Of a stretch of DNA of 64,000 bases, positions 45,608 through 56,849 are shown in pieces. Position numbers and translations under genes: made by a program. The first letter of the stretch is position 1, and each line of letters starts with the position of its first letter. The stretch is from Euglena gracilis. Lineage: Eukaryota; Euglenida; Euglenophyceae; Euglenales. The DNA lies in the NCBI GenBank assembly GCA_039621445.1, contig CP154956.1:37908553-37972552 (forward strand), in the 5' to 3' direction. Under the pieces are notes generated by a model. The model ran no database searches. It saw nothing but the letters and a program-made list of their open reading frames with translations, and was not told the origin of the DNA.

Positions 45608-48600
45608 ACGTCTTTTCCCAATTATGCAGCTTCACCTACACCAACACCAACCCCCACCCCACTTTTTCACCAAGGGGAAACCCCTGTGGGCCCGACGGGC
45701 TCAAACTTAAACGATCCTACGCGGGTTGCGCCGCCAGGGGTCCCTTCACAGGGACCTCAGGAGGGGCAACCCCTACATGGTCGCAGAGGAGAGTTTGAGC
45801 CCTCTGGGCTCACACTATGTGAGCCTGGGGAGCCACTCCCCAATTATGAATCACAGGAGGAGGACGAGGACGAAGCAAGCCACAGCCATGACAGCCCCAG
45901 CCATTACGGCCAGGCCCAGCAGCTCCTGGCCATCGCCGGGCATGCCCAGCCGGACCCCCAGCAACCTGAACCATCTGGGTCCGGCATGGCATTGCCCAGC
46001 AGCCTGGGACTGCTCTCCGGCATGCCCAGCTTGGTCATGCCAGGGTTTGTGCATGACATGACCAGGCAGGTCATGTGGCAATTTGCAATGCGAGGGAAGA
46101 TCAAAGAAGAAGAGGAAGAACCAGCAGAAGAAGAAGACGAAGAAGAGTTTGCATGCAAGCCATGCCCAGCCCCTTCTATTGGAGGCGGGGCCCTGGCAGA
46201 ACCCTGGGGATGCCCGGCCGGCACATGTGCCGGTGGGCCATGTCGGGTCTGGGCATTTCCCAGCCGGACCCGACCATTGCCCGCTGGTGCATGCTGGTCC
46301 CGGGCATGATGGGCCCCAAGGACATGCCCCAGACCCAGCCACCCAGTGGCAGCTGCAGGAGCTGCCCCCAGCAGTGGATTTGATGGAGGACGAGGACCAG
46401 ACAGCCCAGGGGGGGTTGGTGCCAGAACAGAGCCCGTGGGGGAGGCACCCCCCGCACCCCCCCCAGAGGCTGTGGGAGAAGGCGGAGGCACAGGCCGCTG
46501 CCTCAGTGGTTCTGGGGCAGGAGATCCAGCGGTTGGACGGTTGGGTTGGCGACCTGCAAAGTCGGCTTGCTGAAGCGGGGGCCACCACAGCTGCTTCAGT
46601 TAGCCGCCTGGAGCAGTTGGTGTCCCTGCAGTTTCAGCGGGTCACGGAAAACTTTCAAGGAGTGGTGGAGCAAATGGAAAGAGCCCAGGTGGGCTAGCGT
46701 CACAGCTGGCTGAAAATTTTCAAAGGCTGCAGCAGGGGCAAAGGGAAAATTTTGCTGGGGGAATGACAGCCCTCAGCGAGCTGGTGACCAGCCGGCAGAG
46801 CGAAGGCCTCGGGACGGTGGCCCAACTAGCGCAGCGGGTCCAGGGGCTCGAGGCCATCGCCAGCCAGGGTCCCAGCCAGCTGAAGGGCAGGGGTTTAACG
46901 AGGCGATGGCTGGGCGGGTTAAAAATTTTGAGGAGCTGCTCATCACCTCCGTCCGGACAACGGAGGAAGTGATGAGGAGCCAGGAGCTGGCCAGCGGGCG
47001 GCAGCAGGCCCAGGCCGAGGCCCTGGACCAAAAATTAAACCAGCTGAAGGGTGAACTCGGGGGGCTGCGAGAAAGAAATGCAGGGATTTCACAGGCCCTG
47101 CAAAATTTTCGGGCCGAACTGGACGGCCAGGCCTCAGCCATCGCTGAACAACAAGGGACCATAACGGAGGATATAAGGAAGCTAAGGACCAGGGCTGAGG
47201 GGCAGGGAAACAGCCTGCAAGAGCTGTGGGCCGAGGTCACCACCCACGGGCAGGTGATCCAGGCCCACAACGCCCTGCTGATGGAGGTGGACTCAACGAT
47301 AAGGGGGACACCAAAAGAAAGTGCCGAAATAAAAAATCGGCTTTTCGTTTTGGAAAAGAAAATCGAAAATTTTGAAAATTTTTGCCCCCCCGCACAGGAG
47401 CTACCAGGGCCACTCAGAGGAGTGGGGCCGGAGAGCGAGGACCCCCGAGGCCCCGAAGCCAGAGTGCCCCCGGCAACCACAGACCCCCAGACCCAGTCCA
47501 CGCCGGGGGCCCAGAGTGCCAATGGCTCGGGTGCCGCGGGGGGCAATATGCCTCCTGGCCCCCAGCACCAGCTCCCAGTCCATCCCAGCGTGCTGGGAGG
47601 TAAGGGGCCTGTGGCCCCCCAGGGGCTCTCTGCTGGCCCCAGCAGCGGGGCAGCGGAGACAGTGACCCAAATTCCCGGGGAAGTGGTATCCCCGGGCCCA
47701 GCTTCTGTGACTGCAGTTTTTCCCAATGGGTTTTCGGGTTCTGGCCCCCAGAGACCAAGGGGCAGCCAGCCCCCGGGTCCCATGGCTGCGGGGGGCAGCC
47801 TGCCCCAGGGCCCCACGGCTGCGGGGGGCAGCCTGCCCCAGGGTCCCAGGGCTGCGGGGGGCAGCCGGCCCCAGGGTCCCATGGCTGCGGGGGGCAGTCC
47901 GGTCCAGGTCCCCGCTGCTGGAGGGACCCAAGCTGCCCAGACACCTGGCACGTTCGGGTTCCAGGGGGTGGATTGGGAGGAAGCGGAACACCAGATTAAG
48001 GCTCACGGATTTTTTAATTTTTTGGCCAGGTTGGGAGCCCAGGAGCAGCAGCAACAGTCTCAGCAAAATTCACGAACAACGGGACAGTCCAGCACAGCGA
48101 AACCACAGGCACCAGGCACAGCAGATCTACAGGGCCAGGGCAGGGATCAACCTGGGGTGAAATCCGCCGAGCACCAGTGGCCCCCCCAGCCCCGTGGGTT
48201 CCCCGCAGGAGGGGAGTTCATGGGGGCAATGGACCCTTTCGCCTGGGCCCCTGAGGCTGGGGCAGCATCGTGCAGCGCTGCCCCTCTGGCCTTTGGGTCC
48301 CAGGACACGGGAGCCTGGGTCCGGGGGGTCCAGACAGCTCCGGTCCACGTGGCGCCAGCAGCCCACAGCCCAGCAGCCAGCATGTTTTTGGGACCGCTGG
48401 CGACACTCCTCACCAAAGACCTGGTAAAACCAGAGCTGAAAGGTGATTTTCATGATTTTTCAGTAAAATTTCAGCTTTACATGCAGCAGGTTTCCATGGG
48501 ACAGCCAGTGGGGGAGGAATTTAAAATGCTTGTTCTAACCGGCTGCGTGGACCACAGCAGCCGGCTGGAACTCCAGCGGCGGCAGGAGATGGGGGAACGG

Positions 48601-48702
48601 GTCAGGTTCCAGGATTTCTGGAACTGGCTGGCCCAGAAATACGGCGGTGACATCCAGGCCTCGCTGCATGAGCAGCTCAGGGCCCTCAGGCCGGCAAACA
48701 CG
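45608..48702 (+). pseudogene. Chromovirus gag, unit A copy (truncated, frameshifted)
   Basis: Same protein as 52168-55260. The start codon is ACG instead of ATG, there is a 4-base insertion (TGCA) near 46154 after the acidic run, and a one-base deletion near 46690. From 46906 the frame is open to the duplication junction (626 codons including junction sequence), so the lesion at 54711 of unit B is absent here. It ends abruptly in the capsid region at LRALRPANT. Confidence 0.9.
46891..46897 (+). promoter_or_regulatory. Candidate -1 frameshift heptamer GGGTTTA (unit A)
   Basis: Reads G GGT TTA in the upstream gag frame. A -1 slip continues into the long downstream frame (GFNEAMAGRVKNFEEL). Identical in unit B. 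Confidence 0.45.
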
Positions 48703-48707
48703 GGCAA
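48703..48707. other. Duplication junction filler GGCAA
   Basis: Five bases between the capsid sequence that ends unit A and the DIRS sequence that begins unit B. Short filler DNA is typical of end-joining. Confidence 0.7.
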
Positions 48708-50165
48708 ATGTGGTGGCTTCAGTGCGGGGCACCACATTTTTTTGAATTACCCGCAGAAGGGCAAATGCAGTCTGAGAACGTTTTAAACTGAGGGTTCTCC
48801 CCAGGAAATCGTCAATGGTTTTAACCTCAATTTGTTTCGCGGGCAATGTTTGCCTGAGCAAATCATGTAAAGGTGGGCCAACTGGGGGTGGAATTTGTTC
48901 CCCTGCAATTGCTGAACATACCCATGTAGGGGTGATTTCCAGGCAGGGAGTGCATGGAACTTTCATTTTTATTAATTGGGGTCACCAGGTGGCTGAATCG
49001 CAGTAGGGGTTGACCGTCAAAAGTTTGGTGTGGGGATAAGTTTTAAACGTGGGCAGAAAGATTGGATTTTTTGACCAAGAGGGTTTGCATAAAGATCTCC
49101 CATGTTGTCGATGGTAAATTGTAATGAATCCATTGCTGTGGCCTCCCAGTGGGGCGATCTGGCAAAGAAATCGGACAGTTTTTTTTGTTGCCTGGGCAGG
49201 CAAACAAATCTGTTTCCAGGTGTATGACATTTTGGAAATGCTGCCTTGGCCAGTGAAAAAGTTGGGTGTCTAAAGAGTAACCCCCCCTGTCCATTTCCCA
49301 TCTGCTTATGAGGCCATCCAGCCATTATTTTGAATGTAACCATTTGACTTGCAGGTTTTCTTATTTTTCCTTGTACCATTTGAAAAATGGTCTTAGCAGT
49401 TTGTTGAAGGGGTCCTTTTTGCCCCCTCCTTTTGTCAGGTAATCGCTTCCTGGTTTTTTGAATTACCTGGTTGTCTACGGACAAAGAAACTTTTTTTCCT
49501 GGTTTGCTCAATCTTTCACAGTGCTTATTGATGCACTGACATCCTTTGTATTTGTGTGTGATATGGGGCCTTTTCTCCAAAAATCCTGCACAATTCTCCT
49601 GGGTTGATGTCCAGCCCCCCGTCCTCCCAGCCATGGGCGCTTCTGTCTGAATGCAACTCTCAGGTTGTATTTTGGGGTAAGCTCTGCCCCCCCCCAGGTG
49701 TCCAGTAAAATTCTTTTTCCCTTAATTGGGCCTTGATTTCCTGGGGAATGGGGTGTTTTAAGTCCGAGGGGGCTGTGGGTTTGCCATTAAAAAAATGCCA
49801 CGGTGTCTGTAAAAGCCCATAAAAAGGGTAGGGCCATTATGTTGCATCTCATTTGACCCAAAACGGCAGCCAACTGCCTTTTTGACATGTACTCTTTCTT
49901 GACAGTTTTTTTCGTGCTCCTTTTTTATGGTTTTAACTTTCTGGTGGGGCACCTGAGACTTTAATTCCTGGAAGTTTAGCTGAAAACCCAGATGAGTTCA
50001 CCACTTTTCTGGGCTGCAGGGTCTACTTTTTCATGTTGATTTTGAATCCTGAATTCAGTAACTCCTTGACGACGCCGTTCGGGTGACTTTTCAAAAGGTT
50101 TTTGGTGGGTCCAGCAGTAAAACGTCGTCCAGGTGAATAAACGCAGGGTGTGAGTCACTGGTCCT
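48708..50165 (-). pseudogene. DIRS-like RT C-terminus, RNase H and methyltransferase-like region (unit B)
   Basis: Same content as 42149-43600, with HLDD on the minus strand near 50122-50147 and MDRGGYSLDTQLF/HLETDLFACPG at 49200-49294. It ends at the duplication junction, so the recombinase part is missing. Confidence 0.7.
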
Positions 50166-50384
50166 GGCAATTGTAATTACTACCAGTGGCATTCCCTAAT
50201 TCAAAAAAGTGAATCCTAATTTCAGTTCATTTCTTCCGTTTCTGTGCAGCTGGCAACAAACGTGCACTGTTTACCTGGGCTTACCTGGATGTCTTTGGAC
50301 TTATCTGGAAGTGCACTCTGATTGGGAATTTTGCCTGCAGCTGGTCAAGTCAAGAAAAGTTGCAAGTTGGAACCTGCTGGAAGC

Positions 50385-51041
50385 ATGCAAAGGGCACCAG
50401 GGGTAAAACACATAAACAGTGCATCAGGTTGCGCCCGGTATCGACAGTCTGAGCCCGAGAAGAAGGACACTCTGAAAGTGCCCCCTGTGCCCAAGTGTGT
50501 GCAAGCCAACAGAGATTGCAATGTGAGATTGAAGATGCTGAATGACATCTATCTGAGATTGAAGCTTCCACCAGATGTGAGTGCTGAGATTCATGTCTTT
50601 GGGGAAGAAGAGATGGAAGGAAGTCATGTTTTCCCTGCAGAAGTATGTCAAAGATTTGAAGATCATGTTGTCATTCTGCTAGTCGAAGACAAGCCACAGT
50701 CAAGTCTTTGGCCAGCTGTGTGGTCCAGAGGTCACAGGTGGTATTTTTATCCGCCGGAGGCTCGACTATTTGAAGGAGATGGGTCCAGAAGTTTTTGGGC
50801 AGTTCTGATGGGACCGGAGGTCCAGATGAAGGAGGAGTTTATCAAGCCAGATCACTGCTATACGACTGCTGAGTTGGATGACAAGGTCAGACGGACAAGT
50901 GGTTCAAGGAGGAGATGGCGAGCAAGACAGCTGAAGCGTAATTTGGGTGCTTCTGGGCATGGAGCCTCCTCTGCGGAGGATGGCCTGCCTGGAAATGTCA
51001 GACAGAGTGCCTCTGCTGCGGATGGCCCATCTGGCATGTGA
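50385..51041 (+). CDS. Unknown ORF, 218 codons (unit B)
   Basis: Intact copy of 43823-44479; GGC to GAC near 50465 changes one residue. Both copies remain open although the adjoining gag has several lesions. Confidence 0.5.
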   Translation: MQRAPGVKHINSASGCARYRQSEPEKKDTLKVPPVPKCVQANRDCNVRLKMLNDIYLRLKLPPDVSAEIHVFGEEEMEGSHVFPAEVCQRFEDHVVILLVEDKPQSSLWPAVWSRGHRWYFYPPEARLFEGDGSRSFWAVLMGPEVQMKEEFIKPDHCYTTAELDDKVRRTSGSRRRWRARQLKRNLGASGHGASSAEDGLPGNVRQSASAADGPSGM

Positions 51042-52167
51042 TTCTGTAAATTGGACAGGGAGCCTCTTCTGTCAGGATGGCCCATCCATACTTGTTTTCT
51101 GGTGTTGTTTGTGCGCCTCCATTGGGGATGGCCCGACAGCAATGGGATGTGACCAGAGTGCCCCTCAAGGTTGGTGGCCCAGTCCTCCCTTTTTGGCATT
51201 GGCGTTGGGGTTTGGTGACTTGTGAGCCCCCTGGCATGGGGTGGCCCAGCCCCCCCCCCCGCCGATCTGGCTGCCACCAGCGCGCCTCTCCAGTGAGGGA
51301 TGGCCCAGTGACGTGATCATCGCCTGAAGCCGGTATTTTAATTCGTTCCGACATCACTGTGCGCCTCTGAGACTGATGGCCCGTGATTGCTTCGTGCTGT
51401 GCTTGGCTTGCAAAATGTTATGATTTCAAATACCTGGACTCGCCCAACGGTGAAGAGCTTTTGGGTTTGCAGTTCGCCTTGGTGAAGAACCGTGGACGTT
51501 GGGGTCGTGTTGTTCGACAATTGTTCGAATTGTAATTACGGATCGTCTGACATTTCGCTGTACGGCGGGCCTTGCTCCAATTTTTGGAGGGGCTTTGCCA
51601 GGACCCGTTCCTAAAAATTGAGTCGAGAGAAAATTGCAGGCAATTTTTCCGAGGAGGGGAGTGTGAGTCACTGTGTGCGCGGTCCGAGGGTGCCCGCCCC
51701 AAGGAGGGGTCCCAAGGGGGCCCAAAGGGGCCACGAAGGGCCGCAAGGGGGCTCCAAGGCCTCCAAGGGCCTTTTGAGGCCCCACTGGCCTCCAAGGAAG
51801 CCCCACAGCCCATTTTGAGCAAGCCAAGGGAAGGTAAAGGAGGCGGAAGTTTGAGGGGGCCAACAGGCAACCCCCAAGGGGATGCGCAAGCCCTGCAGGG
51901 CTTTGTGCAAGCATGCGCACCCCCTTGGTGGGCGCTTGGGATGGCGCAATTCATTAATAATTGCGCAGAGTATACCAAGTAGCCCCCCCAGCTGTAGCCC
52001 CCCTCCAACTGTACATTTTCTGTGCAGGGCTCTGTTCACATCATTTGTGTCACCAATTGTTTGCTTGCAAGCCAATTCAAGGACATCAAGGAAATACAAA
52101 TTACAAATTTCAAGTTCAAGTCTCATTGATTATTCAAGTATTCAAGTTCATTTGTTGAGACAAAAGT
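51042..52167 (+). other. Leader region upstream of chromovirus gag (unit B)
   Basis: Duplicate of 44480-45607. No LTR, primer-binding site or promoter could be fixed. Confidence 0.4.
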
Positions 52168-53529
52168 ATGTCTTTTCCCAATTCTGCAGCTTCACGTACA
52201 CCAAAACCAACCCCCACCCCACTTTTTCACCAAGGGGAAACCCCTGTGGGCCCGACGGGCTCAAACTTAAACGATCCTACGCGGGTTGCGCCGCAAGGGG
52301 TCCCTTCACAGGGACCTCAGGAGGGGCAACCCCTACATGGTCGCAGAGGAGAGTTTGAGCCCTCTGGGCTCACACTATGTGAGACTGGGGAGCCACTCCC
52401 CAATTATGAATCACAGGAGGAGGACGAGGACGAAGCAAGCCACAGCCATGACAGCCCCAGCCATTACGGCCAGGCCCAGCCGCTCCTGGCCATCGCCGGG
52501 CATGCCCAGCCGGACCCCCAGCAACCTGAACCATCTGGGTCCGGCATGGCATTTCCCAGCAGCCTGGGACTGCTCTCCGGCATGCCCAGCTTGGTCATGC
52601 CAGGGTTTGTGCATGACATGACCAGGCAGGTCATGTGGCAATTTGCAATGCGAGGGAAGATCAAAGAAGAAGAGGAAGAACCAGCAGAAGAAGAAGACGA
52701 AGATGAGTTTGCAAGCCATGCCCAGCCCCTTCTATTGGAGGCGGGGCCCTGGCAGAACCCTGGGGATGCCCGGCCGGCACATGCGCCGGTGGGCCATGTC
52801 GGGTCTGGGCATTTCCCAGCCGGACCCGACCATTGCCCGCTGGTGCATGCTGGTCCCGGGCATGATGGGCCCCAAGGACATGCCCCAGACCCAGCCACCC
52901 AGTGGCAGCTGCAGGAGCTGCGCCCAGCAGTGGATTTGATGGAGGACGAGGACCAGACAGCCCAGGGGGGGTTGGTGCCAGAACAGAGCCCGAAGGGGAG
53001 GCACCCCCCGCACCCCCCCCAGAGGCTGTGGGAGGAGGCGGAGGCACAGGCCGCTGCCTCAGTGGTTCTGGGGCAGGAGATCCAGCGGTTGGACGGTTGG
53101 GTTGGCGACCTGCAAAGTCGGCTTGCTGAAGCGGGGGCCACCACAGCTGCTTCAGTTAGCCGCCTGGAGCAGTTGGTGTCCCTGCAGTTTCAGCGGGTCA
53201 CGGAAAACTTTCAAGGAGTGGTGGAGCAAATGGAAAGAACCCAGGCTGGGCTAGCGTCCCAGCTGGCTGAAAATTTTCAAAGGCTGCAGCAGGGGCAAAG
53301 GGAAAATTTTGCTGGGGGAATGACAGCCCTCAGCGAGCTGGTGACCAGCCGGCTGAGCGAAGGCCTCGGGACGGTGGCCCAACTAGCCCAGCGGGTCCAG
53401 GGGCTCGAGGCCATCGCCAGCCAGGGTCCCAGCCAGCTGAAGGGCAGGGGTTTAACGAGGCGATGGCTGGGCGGGTTAAAAATTTTGAGGAGCTGCTCAT
53501 CACCTCCGTCCGGACAACGGAGGAAGTGA
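52168..53529 (+). CDS. Chromovirus gag, N-terminal ORF (453 codons)
   Basis: ATG at 52168. Pro/Gly/Gln-rich start, YESQEEDEDEASHSHD, a GMPSLVMPGFVHDMTRQVMW segment, a long acidic run (EEEEEPAEEEDEDEF), GHxxPxPxxH repeats, then heptad-rich helix (ASVSRLEQLVSLQFQRVTEN and on) likely to be coiled coil. The frame ends at 53529, 25 codons after a GGGTTTA heptamer; the next frame continues the same kind of helix. Either a -1 frameshift is programmed or a base was lost before the duplication. Confidence 0.8.
   Translation: MSFPNSAASRTPKPTPTPLFHQGETPVGPTGSNLNDPTRVAPQGVPSQGPQEGQPLHGRRGEFEPSGLTLCETGEPLPNYESQEEDEDEASHSHDSPSHYGQAQPLLAIAGHAQPDPQQPEPSGSGMAFPSSLGLLSGMPSLVMPGFVHDMTRQVMWQFAMRGKIKEEEEEPAEEEDEDEFASHAQPLLLEAGPWQNPGDARPAHAPVGHVGSGHFPAGPDHCPLVHAGPGHDGPQGHAPDPATQWQLQELRPAVDLMEDEDQTAQGGLVPEQSPKGRHPPHPPQRLWEEAEAQAAASVVLGQEIQRLDGWVGDLQSRLAEAGATTAASVSRLEQLVSLQFQRVTENFQGVVEQMERTQAGLASQLAENFQRLQQGQRENFAGGMTALSELVTSRLSEGLGTVAQLAQRVQGLEAIASQGPSQLKGRGLTRRWLGGLKILRSCSSPPSGQRRK
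53448..53454 (+). promoter_or_regulatory. Candidate -1 ribosomal frameshift heptamer GGGTTTA (unit B)
   Basis: In the gag frame the codons are AGG GGT TTA, so the site has the X XXY YYZ form. Slipping back one base gives GGG TTT AAC GAG and enters the 53463-54812 frame. Conserved with unit A. I could not assess a downstream pseudoknot. Confidence 0.45.
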
Positions 53530-54812
53530 TGGGGAGCCAGGAGCTGGCCAGCGGGCGGCAGCAGGCCCAGGCCGAGGCCCTGGACCTAAAATTAAACCAG
53601 CTGACGGGTGAACTCGGGGGGCTGCGAGAAAGAAATGCAGGGATTTCACAGGCCCTGCAAAATTTTCGGGCCGAACTGGACGGCCAGGCCTCAGCCATCG
53701 CTGAACAACAAGGGACCATAAAGGAGGATATAAGGGAGCTAAGGACCAGGGCTGAGGGGCAGGGAAACAGCCTGCAAGAGCTGTGGGCCGAGGTCACCAC
53801 CCACGGGCAGGTGATCCAGGCCCACAACGCCCTGCTGATGGAGGTGGACTCAACGATAAGGGGGACACCAAAAGAAAATGCCGAAATAAAAAATCGGCTT
53901 TTCGTTTTGGAAAAGAAAATCGAAAATTTTGAAAATTTTTGCCCCCCCGCACAGGAGCTACCAGGGCCACTCAGAGGAGTGGGGCCGGAGAGCGAGGACC
54001 CCCGAGGCCCCGAATCCAGAGTGCCCCCGGCAACCACAGACCCCCAGACCCAGTCCACGCCGGGGGCCCAGAGTGCCAATGGCTCGGGTGCCGCGGGGGG
54101 CAATATGCCTCCTGGCCCCCAGCACCAGCTCCCAGTCCATCCCAGCTTGCTGGGAGGCAAGGGGCCTGTGGCCCCCCAGGGGCTCTCTGCTGGCCCCAGC
54201 AGCGGGGCAGCGGAGACAGTGACCCAAATTCCCGGGGAAGTGGTATCCCCGGGCCCAGCTTCTGTGACTGCAGTTTTTCCCAATGGGTTTTCTGGTTCTG
54301 GCCCCCAGAGACCAAGGGGCAGCCAGCCCCCGGGTCCCATGGCTGCGGGGGGCAGCCTGCCCCAGGGCCCCACGGCTGCGGGGGGCAGCCTGCCCCAGGG
54401 TCCCAGGGCTGCAAGGGGCAGCCGGCCCCAGGGTCCCATGGCTGCGGGGGGCAGTCCGGTCCAGGTCCCCGCTGCTGGAGGGACCCAAGCTGCCCAGACA
54501 CCTGGCACGTTCGGGTTCCAGGGGGTGGATTGGGAGGAAGCGGAACACCAGATTAAGGCTCACGGATTTTTTAATTTTTTGGCCAGGTTGGGAGCCCAGG
54601 AGCAGCAGCAACAGTCTCAGCAAAATTCACGAACAACGGGACAGTCCAGCACAGCGAAACCACAGGCACCAGGCACAGCAGATCTACAGGGCCAGGGCAG
54701 GGATCAAACCTGGGGTGAAATCCGCCGAGCACCAGTGGCCCCCCCAGCCCCGTGGGTTCCCCGCAGGAGGGGAGTTCATGGGGGCAATGGACCCTTTCGC
54801 CTGGGCCCCTGA
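53463..54812 (+). CDS. Chromovirus gag, second ORF: coiled coil and Pro/Gly-rich linker
   Basis: First ATG at 53463 (frame open upstream). Long helix (MAGRVKNFEELLITSVRTTE to FVLEKKIENFENF), then a Pro/Gly/Ala-rich linker with PQGP(M/T/R)AAGGS(L/R) repeats at 54335-54460 and DWEEAEHQIKAHGFFNFLAR. An extra A near 54711 relative to unit A shifts the frame and ends this ORF at 54812. The true continuation lies in the next frame. Confidence 0.75.
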   Translation: MAGRVKNFEELLITSVRTTEEVMGSQELASGRQQAQAEALDLKLNQLTGELGGLRERNAGISQALQNFRAELDGQASAIAEQQGTIKEDIRELRTRAEGQGNSLQELWAEVTTHGQVIQAHNALLMEVDSTIRGTPKENAEIKNRLFVLEKKIENFENFCPPAQELPGPLRGVGPESEDPRGPESRVPPATTDPQTQSTPGAQSANGSGAAGGNMPPGPQHQLPVHPSLLGGKGPVAPQGLSAGPSSGAAETVTQIPGEVVSPGPASVTAVFPNGFSGSGPQRPRGSQPPGPMAAGGSLPQGPTAAGGSLPQGPRAARGSRPQGPMAAGGSPVQVPAAGGTQAAQTPGTFGFQGVDWEEAEHQIKAHGFFNFLARLGAQEQQQQSQQNSRTTGQSSTAKPQAPGTADLQGQGRDQTWGEIRRAPVAPPAPWVPRRRGVHGGNGPFRLGP

Positions 54813-55985
54813 GGCTGGGGCAGCATCGTGCAGCGCTGCCCCTCTGGCCTTTGGGTCCCAGGACACGGGAGCCTGGGTCCGGGGGGTCCAGACAGCTCCG
54901 GTCCACGTGGCGCCAGCAGCCCACAGCCCAGCAGCCAGCATGTTTTTGGGACCGCTGGCGACACTCCTCACCAAAGACCTGGTAAAACCAGAGCTGAAAG
55001 GTGATTTTCATGATTTTTCAGTAAAATTTCAGCTTTACATGCAGCAGGTTTCCATGGGACAGCCAGTGGGGGAGGAATTTAAAATGCTTGTTCTAACCGG
55101 CTGCCTGGACCACAGCAGCCGGCTGGAACTCCAGCGGCGACAGGAGATGGGGGAACGGGTCAGGTTCCAGGATTTCTGGAACTGGCTGGCCCAGAAATAC
55201 GGCGGTGACATCCAGGCCTCGCTGCATGAGCAGCTCAGGGCCCTCAGGCCGGCAAACACGGTAAAATTAGCCCTCCCAGCGTGGCGTGAATATGAAAGCC
55301 AGTTAAAATTAATTTTCTGCCGGATGGAAAACCCCACTGAGGAGGAAGCACAGGCTCTGGTTCTGCAACAGCTCCCAGATTCCATGCGTAGGGCAATAAT
55401 CAGGGAGCAGACCCGAAAAAATCAGGATGCGCCCACAGTGTGGCTGTGGCACATCCCTGGGTTGACGGCGGAAAAGGCAACACAGCTCGCCCAGGAGGCT
55501 GTGGGTGAGGGGGAGCCGGTGACAGTCAGGGCACACCGGGACTCCTTCCTCATCAAGCTCTACAACCGGCGGGCGCTGGAGAGGCTGATGATGAGGAACG
55601 GGGCCACTCTGCAGGGGGGCAATACAGTGAAAAACACCCCCCACGAAACAAAGCTGGGTTTGGAAGAGGTTTTTCGACACGCTGAAAACGAGCTGCGGTG
55701 CCAGGAACGGTCTGACAGCTATGGCCGTTCTTGCGGTGGACGGGGGGTCCCAGCCCACCAGGAAGACCACTGGGCTGGGGGCCTCGACAATTTTTCAGTC
55801 TCAGAAGTGAAATCCCAGGAAGCCAGGCCAGCCCAGCCCCAGAAAACCGTTTCACAGCTGAGGGAGGAGCAAAAGCGGGACCCCCCAAAGGCCCCGAGGG
55901 GCCACAGGACAGAAAATCACGGCACCGGGGCGGGTCTCCTGGAAAGGGACGGGAGGGACGCAGGTCACCCAGCCCGGGGCAAAAG
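54712..55985 (+). CDS. Chromovirus gag: capsid region
   Basis: Reads from the +1-shifted frame (long open frame 54283-56445): TKDLVKPELKGDFHDFSVKF, FKMLVLTGCLDHSSRLELQR, WLAQKYGGDIQASLHEQLRA, WREYESQLKLIFCRMENPTE and EEAQALVLQQLPDSMRRAII. Helical, capsid-like, resembling the retrotransposon gag family in layout. Near 55730 the sense frame changes again to the one carrying the zinc knuckles, with a TAG at 55986-55988. Confidence 0.75.
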
Positions 55986-56099
55986 TAGAAGGGGTTCGGC
56001 AAGGGAGCTGGCAAGGGGGGCTCAGAGTTTAGCCCAGCCAGGTCCCCAACCCCTCACCCAGCCACCAACAGGGAACAAACTTCCCCGAGGAGCCCCCGG

Positions 56100-56280
56100 A
56101 GTGGCCCCTCGGTGGACCAGCCTTGCAGCCAGTGCGGGGCCACAGATCACTGGTCTCGGGAATGCCCTGGAAAAAAATGTTATGAGTGTGGGAAAACGGG
56201 ACATCTGGCACGATATTGCTGGTGGAGAAAGGGAAAGGGGAAGGGGGCGTCCACACCCCCACGGCGGGGGAGTGCCTGAA
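56100..56280 (+). CDS. Chromovirus gag: nucleocapsid with two CCHC zinc knuckles
   Basis: Encodes CSQCGATDHWSREC and CYECGKTGHLARYC, both exact C-x2-C-x4-H-x4-C, followed by a Lys/Gly tail and a TGA near 56277. RNA-packaging domain of gag. In the same frame as pol (56850-59258) but separated by stops. Confidence 0.9.
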
Positions 56281-56849
56281 AAAGCGGGGGCCAGAAGGGA
56301 GGGGACGGGGGCCCTGGGTGCCCCCAGCACGGCCCTCGGAAGGGGGGCAAGGAACAGGCCCACGGAGAGGGTTTGGTTTTGGTCAAGGGAAGGTCCAAAG
56401 GCAGATCCGGACCTGAACCTGCACGGTCCCCCCAGCCCCCCCTGACTGAGACACGAAAAGGGGCTGGGGGGGGGGGGCCAGCAGGCCCTCTCATTCGACT
56501 CTGCCAACCCCTGGTCTGCGCTTTTCACCAGTGAGGGCAGTCCAGGGGGGTGCTCGGGTCAGAATTCAGGCACGGGACAAAGGGAGAAGGGACACAAGGC
56601 GGCTGGCCCTCCGCAGCAAGCCGCCCAGGGGTCTTCGGGTTCCAGCACACCCGGTCCACCGCAGATCACAACACCAGGAAGGGAGGGGAAAAACCCAAAA
56701 CAAAAAAATGCAAAAGAAAAAAACAAAACGCTCTCACAGGCATCAATCAGTGAGGCAGCAAGGAGGTCATCAACGTTCCCCAAACCAGTAAGGGCACGGA
56801 TGAAACCGCCCCCAGCACGGAAAGGGATTCAGGGTTTTCGATTCGCCAG
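56281..56849 (+). other. Gag-pol spacer
   Basis: Between the gag stop and the first pol ATG. Only short frames, with Lys-rich low complexity at 56690-56740. How pol is expressed across it is unclear. Confidence 0.5.

Larger units (their letters stand above)
42149..48702. repeat. Tandem duplication, unit A (6.55 kb)
   Basis: From ATGTGGTGGCTTCAGTGCGG at 42149 to CCGGCAAACACG at 48702 this matches unit B (48708-55260) nearly base for base in the same orientation. Five filler bases (GGCAA) separate the units. Each unit holds a minus-strand DIRS fragment, the unknown 218-codon ORF and the chromovirus gag region. Confidence 0.97.
48708..55260. repeat. Tandem duplication, unit B
   Basis: Direct copy of unit A. 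At its 3' end the capsid ORF continues into unduplicated chromovirus sequence, so unit B retains the original linkage on that side, whereas unit A retains the original linkage on its left side (recombinase sequence below 42149). Confidence 0.97.

Noticed and set aside
46773-47951. 392-codon minus-strand frame (and its twin at 53330-54508)
   Set aside because: Antisense of the Pro/Gly-rich gag linker; sense frames have motifs and structure, antisense has none.
56281-56849. A gag-pol readthrough or frameshift signal between the zinc knuckles and pol
   Set aside because: Gag and pol share a frame here but several stops intervene, and no slippery site or short overlap is visible.
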